Shown here in pieces: positions 1-13,617 of a stretch of 64,000 nt of DNA (positions are counted from its first letter, which is position 1; every line of letters starts with the position of its first letter). The position numbers and the translations under genes are program-made. The notes under the pieces are model-generated. The model worked only from the letters and a program-made list of their open reading frames with translations. It searched no databases and had not been told where the DNA came from. The DNA is from Solenopsis invicta (taxonomy: Eukaryota; Arthropoda; Insecta; Hymenoptera; Formicidae), in NCBI RefSeq assembly GCF_016802725.1, contig NC_052670.1:14537641-14601640 (forward strand), in the 5' to 3' direction.

Positions 1-807
1 AATGGGTGTAAGATATCCTTAAATCTTTTGTTAAACATTCAGTTTTAGAAGTATATACATCATTTTAAACTTTCACGTCCTTCTTCATAAAAACTTGAAG
101 CTATATATAATATCCATCATGAAGCTGACATGTAAAATTAAATATTCTAACTTGTAATATATCTGTGTATTAAGTAGAATATTTTTATGTCTTTTCATAA
201 AATTTACACAGGCTTCATTTATTTAGTATCAAATTAAATAGTTGTTTTTCAAATTTACGAGTATTACGAAAATATACCCATCTAAAATGGAACGATTTTA
301 AAATCGCTTAAGATAAAGTTTTAATTGATTCATCCACTTTTCTAAAGACAAAATTTCGCAGATACAAAAAATGCAACTTACAACTGGTTATGTACAAATA
401 ACATTCTAGAAAGCGTCAAAGATTAACACTCGTCAATGGTTTAAAACGAGGATTAAACAGTTTTGATGTTTATTTTTTAGCAATGATCGCGAGAAAGTCG
501 CACGTACTTAAATTAAAGCGGGGATGACGGATGATCGAGACATCAACTGGTCGAATCAGTGGACGATGGTTTGCTAATACGCGAGAGGAGGCACCGAAAA
601 GTCGCGACCGCGTGCAGATACAGATATGAGATCATATCTGCGTAAAATTAATTGCCAGTAAACTTCGTCCTAAATAATTAAGTAGAAACTGCGAATTCGC
701 GAGCGCTCCTTTTTTTCCTCGTCTCTTTTTCTTCTTTTTTTTATAATGAACGTGCCGTATCTCTCATCCATAATCGCTCAATGGTAGCAAGAAAGAAAAG
801 AAAAGGG

Positions 808-808
808 A

Positions 809-835
<27 letters not shown>
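808..835. repeat. (GA)n microsatellite
   Basis: About 14 GA units form an uninterrupted run. A second GA-rich patch follows at about 990-1020. Confidence 0.9.
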
Positions 836-839
<4 letters not shown>

Positions 840-3559
840 TATTTTTTTCAGTTGATTACGATACAAAAATATTAAATGACGATCGTAATGTTTAAATAAC
901 GAGCGAGATTTTTTGGGTCCAGTTAAACGTCGCATGCCACAGACAACTGTCTGATTGTATCTCGCTATTAATACATAGTGATAAACTGAATCGAGAGAAA
1001 GAGAGAAAAAGAGAGAGACGAAGAAAGGGATATATGTAAATTGTTTGACAACCAACGTATAATTTGGATAATTATCAATAAAAAACATAACGGAGAAACG
1101 CGATTAATCAATTTTCCCCACGATATTGCTAAGATCCGGTTTTTATCAAGCAAAATATGTTTATCAAAATGCCGCAATCATTTTTTTCTTGTATTACTCA
1201 TTCCTTATATGTGATCCTTCATTCACGTGGAACACATAAGGAATGAATGAAACTGGGAGAACGCGTCGCTTGGTAAAATATTACCGAAGCATGCGTTAAT
1301 AGAAAAATTACGAGAATCGCATCGATGAATATCGTGAAACATTATGTCGATAAAAATTTTATAAAAGTTTATTCCAAGGGAATATTCTAGTCTGAAACGT
1401 GAAAAAATTTGTCTATTTTGGGAAATTTAAAAAAGAAATCTGTTGTACATATTCTTCCACTGCTATACACATCTACTTAAACACATTTACAATTTTTGGT
1501 ATAGCTAAATATTTATTGGTTTTTATATTATATGAATTTAAAAACAGGTATATTTTTCAAGCTGGTTAACACGATTTCTCAGAAACTACCGAAGCTATTG
1601 TACTGTCTGTACTAATATTAATGAAAAATATTACAAATTATTAAAATGACGTGGTTTCAAAAAACAAGTGATTTTTCAACAAAATCCTTCAAGTTTATCA
1701 TGTATGAAAAAAAATAGTTAAATTTATCACAATAATCCTTTGGGTGACAAACGGACATATATTTTACATATGCGTGAAAATTATAGCCGACAGATTCTGC
1801 AGTTTCTGAAAAATCTTGTTGACCGGCTTTAAAAATATGTTCGTTTTTAAATTTACATAACGTAAAAGCTAATAAATATTTAGCCACACCAAAATTTTTA
1901 AGTATTCATTAAATATGTACAAATAGATGTGTAAAAGCGTAGAAGAGCATGCGCAGTAATTTTAAAAAATTCCCAAAAATAAGTAAACTTTTTCGCATTC
2001 TAAACTAGAACCCTCATAATTTCTAGCCTTTTAACGTCGCTTAATTTAATTCGACCCAACCTCGCTGTTTCTATTACAGGTAGCCATATGGGAGAAATCT
2101 TCGGTTGAAACTTATAAATAACGATATGTTGCGAACTCACTTTCATGGACAGCGTTGCACAGGGGTGGTTTACACCCTTGCGTCGCTCTCGCGCGATATA
2201 ACGGATAACAAATAATCTGCAAACACGCCGAAGCGATCGCGTAACGTCCGCGTGAGGCCGCGAAATAGAAAGAGTTAATTGCGGGGTTTAACGCGTTTAA
2301 CCGTGCATTATTAATCACGACGGCCGACGTAATTATTGCCGGCTATTATTAGACGCTCCCGCTCTCGCGCGCGTACGTTAGCGCCGACATTACGTTCGTT
2401 CGTTCCGTCCCGTCTGTAGATAAATTTATCGGCTGGAAAAATGAGCATCACGCCTACATTTCGCGCGGAACCCACCCGTGGCCGCCGCCGAGGACGGGCG
2501 TGTGGGTTAGCGATTCGAATCTCACACCTTCGTGACATACGTTAACATCACGTTCGCGGCCACTTCCTTAAATCAAATGACGTGCCACTTACTTCTTGTC
2601 GACGCTCTCGTACGAGCCCAACAAACGCGTGGTGATACGTGATTTCAACTAACTTCCTAACTGATTCTGAACTAACATATAACTATAATAAATTGCGATT
2701 GCCTTTATCGATTTTAAGAAGTTATGAAAAAGTAACGATAACGTTAGTTTTCTTTTTGACTATTTTGCATAGAAAAAATTTTTGTCGCTGTATGCTCCTT
2801 AATAAGTTCTTCTCTCTTTCAACAAGGATGTCGTAATATTCAATTTTCAAATAATTAAGGAATTACTGAGGAGATGCGTCAGGAGTTTTACTGACTGAAT
2901 AATGACTTGCATTCATACGATTTACGAAAAGTCAATACGTCATTACTTATCAATATTGTACGCATGTACGTGCACAAATTTTCAAGCACACTAATTTTTC
3001 ACATTGGATGTTTAAGCATAATTTTAAGAACTCAACATTTTCACGTGACCCATATTCCGAACCATTTTTATTTTATACAAATACAGAATTTTTGTAAAAA
3101 ACAAATACTGGCACACGTTAATAGTTGTAGATTATTCATATTAGATTAAGAATAGGTAAAACAGATCTAAGTTTCTTATTGTTTTTGTTTTCGATATAAA
3201 ACTGATGAGCTCGGATTATATTAGTATACCTATACATTAATTTGAGAAAAGGACTTTTTAATCTATAAAGGCAATTAGAAAAATAGTATGCTCGAAAAAA
3301 TCGTGCTCTTTCGGTAAAGCAGGACGATTTTAAGATCCTCTTAAGCTTTAAGATAAGAAAAAACAGATGACAAAATAATATTCAACAATTTTAACTGGCC
3401 TTTTACTTCGAGTAGTCTTTATCCATTGACAGAATTTTAATTTGCAGCTTTTCAAAGATACAATTAACGTGTTAAATGAAGACAAGCAAGAATTGTTCCT
3501 AAAGTGAGCACGAGAGACCACGATTAGAAGAGTATCCGAATGGAATTCCGGGACACCCC

Positions 3560-4150
3560 GTATATTTAATGGATCTTGAAGTCGAGTATCCAGCGTGAGC
3601 AGAAAATTATTGCGTTACGGGGGACTCCAGGCACGAACGCTGAACACACGTGCGTTGAAGTCATCGGCGCGGCGGCATCGCGGGATATATACTTCGCCGT
3701 ACGTCTCTGGACCCAGACGCGAACCCCATTGCGCGATAATTGAAGTCACGCTTCGTGGGAAGCGCGGCCTTCGCAGATAGAAGTGCCGTCGCACAAAGGG
3801 TTAGACAAAGGGCGTACTTGAGCGTTTCGACGGTATGACTCCGTATGCCGCCTTCACAACCCCGCCGTGATTCTCCGAGGGGCCAGGCAAAAAGCCGTCG
3901 ATTTGGACGTAGAGCCCGATGATGCTGTCCGCGCGACGAAAAAGAGGACAGTTTTGGCTCCGTAAGAGAGCGCGGGAGAGAAGGTAGCACGAGAAGGAAG
4001 CCCCGGGGAGGCCCACGAAGACGTTGCGCGAGACCAGAAAAGAACGAGCCCCGAAAGCGGAACAAAAACGTCCGAACTGCAGAGAGTCGGCGATTTCCGA
4101 AGAGTCGCGGATCCCATAGCGAATGACGAAGGTGGGAGGAGAAAAGGATA
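3560..4150. other. CpG-dense block inside the fat intron
   Basis: Base composition switches abruptly from AT-rich flanks to GC-rich, CpG-rich sequence over about 600 bp. Open frames on both strands here, up to 134 codons on the minus strand, have no recognisable domain and are expected from the low density of stop codons. A regulatory element or an unannotated promoter or exon are both possible. Confidence 0.4.
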
Positions 4151-4510
4151 CGACGAGAGAAAAGGCAGAGAAGTAAAGACGGAAAAAGAGAGAAGACCAG
4201 ATAGATGTTATTTATTACGTATATTGAGACCGAATTTTTAAGAGTAACAATAATTTATATCGGAAAAAAATAATCAATAATGTGAAAGGTATGTTACATC
4301 GATAAAGTTATCATTTCTCGGAAAGGTATCGTAAAACAATTTTTATCTCACGGACACTCAACTTTTTATTGGTTTTCATAGTTTTCATGGTTTTTGTGGT
4401 TGACAATTATTATATATAAATTTGTCTTCTATTTATGATTGTCTACACATTATTTGGATAGGACGAAAGCTGAGAAACGTTTGTCTACGTTGCGATTAAA
4501 AACACGATCT

Positions 4511-4690
4511 CTAACAAAGGGAACCGAGAAGAAAATATTTGTAATCTTTTGTATTTATCCCATTTTTCTGAAGCTGATCTCTACAAGCTGCTTTTTTTGA
4601 GCCAAGAGAAACCAATTCTTTGTTTGTTACCTTGACAGCAACATCGATTGGAACTTCACCATAATAGCGAAAGGCGGTACATGAAGTACA
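4511..4690 (-). pseudogene. Short peptide-like remnant of unknown family
   Basis: The last 60 or so codons of a minus-strand frame read like normal protein (for example NKELVSLGSKKAA and INTKDYKYFLLGSL) in an otherwise AT-rich block, and end at a stop near 4511. The upstream part of the same frame runs into GA-repeat low-complexity sequence, so any genuine coding piece is confined to this end. I do not recognise the family. It may be a transposon or retrocopy fragment, or chance. Confidence 0.25.
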
Positions 4691-5112
4691 GTATAAAAGA
4701 ATCATGTTTCTCGAAAGCAATACATTACCAAATAAAAGATTAAATTTAAGAAGAAGAGAGATAAACGTATGGATGAAGACGAAGAGATGCCAAGGGCGAC
4801 GGTAGGCGGCTTGAAAGAGATGGAAGGGCGCGAGGGAAGGGGGGGAAGGACAGAGGAAAGGATCTTCAGAAATAAAGCGGCGTTGACGCATACCGGGGGT
4901 AGAGATGGGACCGACCGCGCGCTGCTCAGCGGTCCTAAGGCCCCAGCGCTCGCGCGCGCAAAGGTAAGGGCTGCGCTCACTCGTCGAGATCAAGTTTTTC
5001 TCGAGTCTTCGAACCACCAAGAAAGAGAAGAGAGAAAGAGAGAGAAAGCCAAGGGCCCGAACTCGAATCCGAGTTGATTTCCTGGCACGCGGTTCATCTT
5101 GTCGTTTATTCC

Positions 5113-5115
5113 TCT

Positions 5116-5151
<36 letters not shown>
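5113..5151. repeat. (CT)n microsatellite
   Basis: A run of CT dinucleotides in the fat intron, bordered by imperfect CCTCT units, at the edge of a CpG-dense block. Confidence 0.9.
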
Positions 5152-5153
<2 letters not shown>

Positions 5154-6291
5154 CTTTCTTTCACGTTATAATCGTCTCCTCTTCCTCGTATCTTGCCAAC
5201 CACCGTTTCCCTGCCCTCCAATACCAGGATGCGGCAGGACTGGAGTGCAGATGGGATATCGGCACCACGTGGGCACCGATTTCGAGATTCCTGATTTTCT
5301 AGGTAATCCCTCACGCAAAATAAAAACAGAATAGAATAGTCGTGCTCGACTACGGTTAATCCTCAGACCCACGGCTTCTTATAATCAAGATTTACGAAAA
5401 CTTAAATAGCAGAAAAATGAAATCGATAAATTTTAATTGAATGCTGTAAGGGGGAAGATTTAATCAAGAGTTGAAAGATTCCTCGCATGCATTCGAAACT
5501 TCAAATTGTAAAAAATTTATTATAAAGTGCTGAAAATAATAAATGCATAATAAACAGATTTCTTAATAAATTTTAAAATGTAAAACTGAAAAATATAACA
5601 ATTGACAGTTGACAGATTAATGGAAAAGTGTTATTAGATTTTAATATAATTTAAATATTAAATCAATATTTCGATCTTTGCGCTAAAATGATAAAGCTGT
5701 GATTGTACGCAGTTCTATTATTCACTTGCTTTTTTAAAGTAATCAGACATTGTTCTTCATCTGTCTTCTTCTTTTTCCCCCCTTCCCCCACCCACTCTTT
5801 TTCTCTTTTATTCACAAAAACAATCGTTAATTATTGGCATTTTCAATAAAAACTAGAAAAGAATAGTCAAATTTCCCGAAAATTCTAACGCTAAAGACAA
5901 GATTGCGAATTATGGGCCACCCTGTACAAGTGCAGAGTAAAAAAATTCGAATTAATTAGGATATGCTTCGTTCTAATAAAACGAGACCAGACGGCGATGG
6001 TGGTGGTGGCGGTGAGGGCGCGGCGCGGTGCTTTCGTATAAATTTGAAACGCGCCCTGTAATTTGAGAAAACGTCCCGGGTCCTAAGCCCTATTTATGCA
6101 GCACTGAACCGGCTGTAAACCGTTCGTATTCACAATCCCCCCTCCCCCTCTTCCTCCTCCTCCTCTTCCTCCTCCTTCCTCCTCTTTCTTCTTCTTCTCT
6201 ACCTTCGCATCTTCTTTCTCTTCCTATCGCGAAAGGAGCACGTCCTTTTCCCCGCACGCGTGTTGTCCTTCCCATGCATCGCTTCTCATCT

Positions 6292-6415
6292 CTAAAGATT
6301 CCTCTTTTCCTTGCTCCCTTCGTCACTTTTTCACTCTCTCTCTTTCTCTCTCGCTAAAGATTTCTCTTTTCCTTGCTCCCTTCGTCACTTTTTCACTCTC
6401 TCTCTCTCTCTCTCG
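6292..6415. repeat. Two-copy ~62-bp tandem duplication
   Basis: Two adjacent copies begin with CTAAAGATT and continue through TTGCTCCCTTCGTCAC into a CT run. The second copy starts at 6354 and differs by a few bases. It lies directly downstream of a polypyrimidine stretch at 6140-6220. Confidence 0.85.
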
Positions 6416-6667
6416 CCCTCCTCTTTCTCTCTAATTCCTTTTATCCCTCTATCACTGTATTGCCGTCTTTAATTGCATTAAGGATATTATTGCGTAACGC
6501 AATTCTCAGTCGAATTATCGCTTGCCTAGAAAGAAAGAGCGAGAGAGAGAGAGAGAAAGAGAGACATGTAGCGCGTGTACGTCAGCGCTCTAATTGTTGT
6601 ATTAAAAGTGAGAAGAAGAAATTGATGAACACAGATTAGCGTTAACAGAGAAGACAAATAGAAATGT

Positions 6668-6668
6668 T

Positions 6669-6696
<28 letters not shown>
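6668..6696. repeat. (TA)n microsatellite
   Basis: About 14 TA units followed by further AT-rich imperfect repeats. Confidence 0.9.
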
Positions 6697-6703
<7 letters not shown>

Positions 6704-8187
6704 TATAATTTTTATAAATGTTTATCTCTATATTTATACTTATTTATTTATATATTTATATAATTATAAATTATTTAAAATCTTCTTTCCCTTGCAATCT
6801 TTTTTATAATAGCATTGTATCATCTCTTAAGTCGGTTCTTCTTTACTGAATATTATAATCTCTATTTGATACATACATACATACTCATGGTGACTGTCTT
6901 AACAAGAGTGGTTTACTATTGTCTTCCGAGAGGCGGTGATTAATTAAAAATGTAATATGTTTTGAATTTAAAATTGTATCTTTGGCACAAAAAACAGACG
7001 CGCAATTTTTAGATCACAATCACTATAACATCGTATCAAACCTTATTACTTATTAAATATTACTCGCCAAATTTCTTCTGTGCTGCCATCCTTATATAAT
7101 GTATGAAATAAAATTTAAGAAACTCATTTCACGCTATCTAGTTTTTATATACAAATCAGAATCAGAATGTAAAGAAAACATCATGTCATTCAAAAAAATT
7201 AAATTATAAATTATTACTACTTTTGTTTTCTATGTATAAAAAAATTAATTATATGAGAAATAGAGAATATTTAATAAAAATTCAAAATTGGAGTATATAA
7301 CTAATAATTGTAATGATTATATTTTACGTCAATAACATCATAATGCTTCAAGAATTCTATCAACTTATACGGAAATTACGCACGTATGCAACTGACTTAA
7401 TAACGTTTCTTTCGATGTCCGACTATTAATAACTCCTAAATAAATAATCACGCGCCTAAAATTGTAACTGTATAGCTTAATTAAAGGTAGCAAAAATATA
7501 CATAATAAAAAAAATCCGAGTATCACAACTAAGTCGTGAATTTGTGCGTCATTTTCATTCTTTAAGAATAAACAGAGAATTTGATTAATTAATATTTTAT
7601 TCCTTGCACAATATATTTATATATAATGCACAAAAAATTTCTATATTGTATAATCAACATCAGAGTATGTACAATTGTGAAATAAATTTCACGTAAATTA
7701 TGATGTACATACATTTAAGATGATTAATGTAATTATGAAAATAATATAACAATAAATGTATACACATATGTGTGTATACACAAATATATATGTTGAACGT
7801 ATATATGTTATACGTTTTAATAATTTACATCCATTATCTACACAGTTTAGAATAAGAATAAATGCATAGAGATTATCTATCAAACAAAACAAGTGTCTCA
7901 ATGATTCTGGCGCCTGTCACATCTATCTTGCGTGGTATCAGTTCAGCAATTATAATATCCCCGCTGACTCTCGCGCCGCAAACGACAATCCGGATTCACC
8001 CGTCCGCTCGCCCGCCTCGCGAGAAGGGGTCTTATCCGGCAATCGAGAAATTACATTACGCAGGGCGAGCGCGCGGGGCGGGGAAGTGGCACGGCGCACA
8101 AAAAGCACCGAATATCTTTCAGGAGCCGACGAAGGAAGCATCATTAATATCACCGAGACGATCAATCAAAAAGCCAAGCGGACTTAC

Positions 8188-11100
8188 TTTGGTAGACGTC
8201 GTACTGGGTCTGGTGCCGCCGATGCCGATGGCATATAGCTCCACCTCGTACCACTGGACACCGGTCTCGCGATCGAGCTTGGCCGCAGTAGACAGCACGC
8301 CAGTCTTCGTGTCGATGTCGAATAGTCGATCGACTTGGGGTCCGTCGCCGGCGGTCACGTTCGTCACGTAATACTCAATCTCGATGTTGGGTCGACGACT
8401 ACGCGCGCTCACACGCAAAATACTGGTACCGATCGGCTCGTTTTCGTAAACGTTGCCTTCAATCTGACCTCGATGCTCCCAAATCGGCTGATCGTCGCCA
8501 TCCTCGCCCGACACGATCAAGGTCACGTAAGTCTCGGACGAACGACGTTCCGCTTGGACTGCCTCGTCCGTCGCTCGAACGCCTACTTGATATTTAGAGG
8601 AGGCTCGTTCAAAGAGACCGCCCTTTGAGGATGACCGCGGAAATCTCATGATAAGCTGACCGGTGTTACGATAGATTCGGAACATATCCGAATAGTTAAC
8701 GCTGAAACGGAGCAGCTCGTACGTCACCAGGCCGTTGGTGCTAGAGTCGAGATCGCGAGCAACTAGTTGCGTGACCGCAATATCTTTAGTCGAGGACTGA
8801 TGATAGTTAAAGTTGCCGGCACGCAAAGGCGGTAACACTACCGCCGACATGCTGACGAAGATCGGCGCATTGTCGTTGACATCCTCGACGATCACAATTA
8901 CCAGCTTTTCGGCGGATAACCGTGCGCTTGGTGGTTGCGCTTGATCAGTAGCGACCACCACCAGCTTGAAAGTATCCACCTCTTCACGATCGATTGGCAG
9001 CAACGTATGAATCACACCACTCGACGGATTGATACCGAAATGTCGCACCTGATCTTCTGGGTCCTGGCTGAGAATCGAGTAGCTGACTACACCGTTATCG
9101 CCCGAATCCGGATCCTCGGCAGTAATTGTAACAATCGGCGTTCGTACAGGGATACCCTCACGTATCTGACGTACTATTGCCGTGTTTGGAAATACCGGCG
9201 AGTTGTCGTTAGTATCGATTACCTCGACGGTCAAGCTGGTGACCGAGCTGAGTCGCGGATGACCCCCATCACTGCATGTGACGTTTAACGTGTAACGTAC
9301 CAGTTCTTCGTAGTCAAGCAACTTTTTCAGATACAGAATACCGGTTAGCGAATCGATATAGAATGTGTCTCTTTTGTTGCCGGCCGATATAGCGAATGTC
9401 AACTCGCTATTAGATCCGAGATCGTTGTCGGTGGCTTTAAAATGCAATAGCTCGGTGTTGATTGGTGTGGTTTCCAGCACGGAGATCTTCAACTTGTTGT
9501 CAACAAAACGCGGCACGTTATCATTTTCATCGAGCACCTCGATGTGAACAGTCGCACTAGATGACAATCGCGTTTCCAGACCGGCATCGTGAGCCACGAC
9601 GGTCAGCACGTAAGAATCGGACATTTCCCGATCAAGCTCCTTCACCAGCGAAATCTGCCCCGTAGCTTCGTCTATCATGAAGTGACCATGCTGATTACCG
9701 TCTTCCAGCGAATAAAACACATCGCCATTCAAACCCTCGTCTACATCAGTCGTGTACACTCTTAGCAATTGCGTGCCAATCGCGGCACCCTCACTCACTT
9801 GCATCCGATACGGTAAACGTTGAAACTGCGGCACATTATCATTGACATCAGTGATATAAATAGTAACCTTGACGCGGTCGCGCAAGCGGTTAATGCCGTT
9901 ATCGGTGACAGTTGCTTCCAGGCTGATATAACTGACACCGGTATTGGTCACCAGAAATTCACGATCAAATACACGCAGCGATCTGATAAAACCATTCCTC
10001 GGGTCAACCACGAAATCCTGCTGACTGACCGGCAGTGAGAACATAAGATCAGCATTACGACCAACGTCGCGATCAGTAGCCAATAATTTGCCGACGAAGG
10101 TGTCGGGAGGCTCATTTTCGCGTAAATGAAAGCTGAAACTGCTATTGGTGAATTCGGGCGCGTTGTCGTTCTCATCAATTACGTGCACTACCACCGGAAC
10201 TACAGAGCTTCGTGGTGGACTACCCTGATCAGATGCGGTGACTTCAAGTGCATAATAATCCCGTTCCTCGCGATCGAGCGTGTTCTTTACATACAACTGA
10301 CCATCCGGAAAAATGCCAAAATGACCTTCTGTATTACCATCGGTAACAGTATATAGTATCCTGCCATTGGCACCAACGTCCGCATCTTGAGCTGTTAATG
10401 AAAAGAAACGTTCGTTGACTGGCGTCGATTCCGGTAGCGAAATCTCATAGCTGGTCAATCGGAAAACTGGTGTGTGATCATTAACATCCTCGATCGTCAC
10501 TTGAATTTGGTGTTGAGCAGACAACGGTTGCGTACCGGAATCGGTCGCCGTCACCTCTAGATGGAAGACCGTACCGGGCGGCGCAGAAATCGGTTTGTCC
10601 AAGTAAATGATGCCCGAGTTTTCGGCTACTCTGAACTGGCTGCTCGGATTATGTGTCAGGACATAAACAATCCTGGCATTGGCGTTGGCATCATAATCTC
10701 TGGCCCTAGCTAGACACACCTCTTGTCCCACCGCTGCGTTCTCCTGCAAGAGAATCTCGTCGCTTCGATCACCCTTGGGAAATTTCGGTGGATTATCGTT
10801 AACATCTTGCACACTGACGTTGACAATAGTCTGGCCGTACGCGAGATCAGCGCGTGCCAACAGTTCTAAGCTATAAAAAGCGATATTCTCGCGGTCCAGA
10901 CAATTGGCAGTGCTGATGATGCCAGTATTTTCGTCGATTCTGAAATTGTTGTCAGGATCACCGAATACTATGGCGTAGCTCACTTTTCCTGTGTTACTAT
11001 ATTGCGTAACATGCACAGAGCCAATCTCCCGACTACCAGACGAAACGGAATCGCAATCGCCACGATCTTCAGGAATGCGAAAATCATAACCATTGTAAGT

Positions 11101-13617
11101 GTCAAACTGAAGGTGCTCCAGATCCTCTTCGCGTATAATCTCTACTACAGCATTCCTGGCTGCTACCCGGTCGCCGATATCCTTCGCTGAGATAGTCAAT
11201 TCATAAAGAGTCTTGTGCGCAGCTCGCATAGAACCTTGTAAGACAATTTCACCGGTTCTCTCCTCCACCATGAAGAGACCTTCGCCGCCGGATTCCAAAG
11301 TATACCTCACCTGAGCGTTCTCTCGAGCATCGGCGTCGGCCGCTATTACTTTACCTAGCGTTGTACCTACCGGAGCATCTTCGGAAATGGGCATTAGATA
11401 TCTCCAAGGATAGAAAATCGGCGAGTTATCGTTGATGTCTTCTACAGTTAGTACCACAGTGGCAGTCGAAGACTGCACTGGCATGCCTTGATCTTTCGCT
11501 ACCACTAAAATCTTGTACTCCGCTATGGTTTCTCGGTCTAGTGCGACCATGGTCGTCAGCTGACCGGTTAGGGCATCTAAAGCAAAAGTCTTTGGATAAT
11601 CACGCAAAACACTGGAGTGAAAACTATACGCAACGCTACCATTGGTACCCTGATCGTTGTCAACAGCCGTGAGAGTAGCTACTAGACTGTAAGGCGGCGT
11701 GTTCTCCGACAACGTAACCTTGACGATATTCGCGGAAAAACGTGGTGCCTCGTCGTTCTCGTCGAGGATTGTTACTTTGAGATGCGTGGACGCGTACTTA
11801 GTATTTGGACCACCGTCTCTCGCCGACACATGTAACTCGAGGCTACCTTGAATTTCACGGTCCAAGGCAGCCACGGTAGTGACCAAGCCCGTATCACTGT
11901 CGATAGCGAACCAACCCTGCTCATTACCTAGACCAAATTCGTAATAAATACGCGCATTCAGCCCAGAATCTGCGTCCGTAGCCGAGATGCTAGCGACGAA
12001 ACTGCCGATAGGCGCGAGTTCTGATAGCACTGCCGAATACTCGCTTTGCTGAAACACTGGTTCATGATCGTTAACATCATTCACGTGAATTACGAGATAG
12101 GCCGTGGTTGATCTCGGCGGCGTGCCCTTGTCCGTGGCAACTACCGTGAGATTATACTTGGGTATCTCTTCACGGTCCAACCGGCCGTCGACCCGCACGA
12201 TGTTGAAGCTCTCCGTAACCTCCAGCCGAAAGTGGCCTAGCTCATTGCCAGCGCGAATCTCCACGCTGGTCTCGCCGTTAAGACCTTCATCGTCATCGAT
12301 TACCGCTACCGCAGCAACAATTGCGTCTTTGGCGGTATTCTCATCGACGGTGGCAAAACCCGCATTCTGCGGAAAATAAGTGAATTTGATCACAGGATCA
12401 TGATCGTTCGCGTCCAATAAATTCACCGTCACATAAGTACGACCGTCCTGTCTGGGCGAACCGTGATCACGAGCAAAGACCGTGATAACGCAACTCTTAG
12501 GACAGACGCTGCCTGGGCGTGCTGTGCAACGTTGTTGAGGGCATTTTAACGGCTCGGCTGTTGTGATCGTGCCAGTTTCTGGATCAATTGTAAACTTGCG
12601 CTCATAGTCCGGCAGATAATACGTCAACTTGGAATTATCTTCCAAATCCTTATCGGTGGCATATACTGTCAACACCTTGGTACCGAGTGGTGCGCTCTCG
12701 TTCAACGCCACCACATAGTCGCTCTGTTGAAACACTGGCGGGTTATCGTTCACGTCCAACACCGTCACGTTCACCAGCAGGTAGCCTAATCGCGGTGGTT
12801 GGCCACGATCGCGGGCGCAGATGTTAAGCGAGTAGAATTCCACCTGTTCGCGGTCCAGCTTACCGGTAGTTTCGAGGTGTAGGTATGATGTCTCACTTGT
12901 GGGATTTCCTGTGACCTCTAGACGGAACTTGCCATCCGTATTGCCGTCCACGATAAAATAATCGTCCAACACACCGTTTTCTGGTATATCCCGGTCGGTC
13001 GCGGCATCCAACAACAGCTTGGTACCGGCTACGGCCGATTCCGAGAAACTAACCGCAATGCTGGGCTCCGGAAATTCTGGATTGTTGTCGTTAATATCAA
13101 GCACCAGAATCCGCACCTCGATCGGATAGGTCGGTTGACTCGAGAGCACGACCAGGTCAAACCGATCACTGCTAAGAGCTTCGCGATCGAGAACGATGGC
13201 CGTTCTTATCTTGCCAGTCTCCGAGTCGAGCACGAACTCCTGGGGCGGCTCGTTAAACCTGTAAGTAAAGTCAGGTTTCACCGGTATCGTACCAACTAGG
13301 GTACCTTTAGGCTCCCCCTCTCTGATCTCGAGCTGGACCCGCGTATCGACCGCTCTGCTTTGCATCGCCAGACCCATCGTTGCGGCGCTGTCCTGCGGCA
13401 ACATCGGTGACCTTCGTGGCACTAACCGCGTGACCCTTTGAGGTAGGTTGCGCAAAGTAAAATAATCGTCAAATGCGGACGGAGTCAATTCCACCGTCGC
13501 CGTCGCCGCCGCCGCCGCCGCCGTCGCCTTCTGGCTGACGACCTGGCCGCCATTTTGGTCCACCACCAACAGTAATCCCAGGAACAGGGTTAGGATCATC
13601 GATTCCCTTATGATCAT
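8188..13617 (-). CDS. ft: Protocadherin Fat, first coding exon (N-terminal 1810 residues)
   Basis: Fat is the giant atypical cadherin that binds Dachsous between cells and acts in Hippo growth control and planar polarity. This single exon encodes 1810 residues: a hydrophobic signal peptide from the first Met (ILTLFLGLLLVV), a short Ala-rich stretch, the Fat-specific N-terminal segment (MQSRAVDT, FNEPPQEFVLD), then about 15 cadherin repeats and most of a 16th. Repeats end in calcium-binding motifs such as LDINDN, LDVNDN, LDENDE and EDVNDN; repeat 7 (EEDLEHLQF) and repeat 15 (EDGDDQPIW) are degenerate. Segments such as SSQPTYPIEVRILVLD are close to what I remember of Drosophila Fat, so Fat rather than Dachsous or Fat2. 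The exon ends in phase 0 after ...TSTK at donor GTAAGTCC; reading past it gives a stop 22 codons later. The other half of the ~5000-residue protein, including the transmembrane and intracellular parts, lies beyond the left edge. A second Met at residue 7 is an alternative start. Confidence 0.96.

Larger units (their letters stand above)
1..8187 (-). other. Long intron after the first coding exon of fat; no gene seen
   Basis: This stretch lies immediately 3' (on the minus strand) of a consensus donor, GTAAGTCC, that ends the large fat exon. The remaining cadherin, EGF, laminin-G and cytoplasmic exons of fat are not in the window, so if the contig is continuous this is intron. No cadherin-like or other long conserved reading frame is visible. 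It holds AT-rich DNA broken by CpG-dense blocks near 2100-2560, 3560-4150, 4700-5320 and 5980-6300, several GA, CT and TA microsatellites, and one short peptide-like remnant near 4511-4690. The CpG-dense blocks could be enhancers or alternative promoters; that is inference. Confidence 0.6.

Noticed and set aside
3595..4117. Three overlapping minus-strand frames and a plus-strand frame in a CpG-rich block
   Set aside because: Several frames open at once is expected where stop codons are rare, and none resembles a protein family.
8119..8187. C-terminal 22 residues of the long fat frame
   Set aside because: They follow a consensus donor and do not continue the cadherin repeat, so they are intron translation.
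8935..12379. Plus-strand open frames of 60-120 codons across the fat exon
   Set aside because: They are antisense shadows of a long, well-conserved cadherin frame and have no domain of their own.
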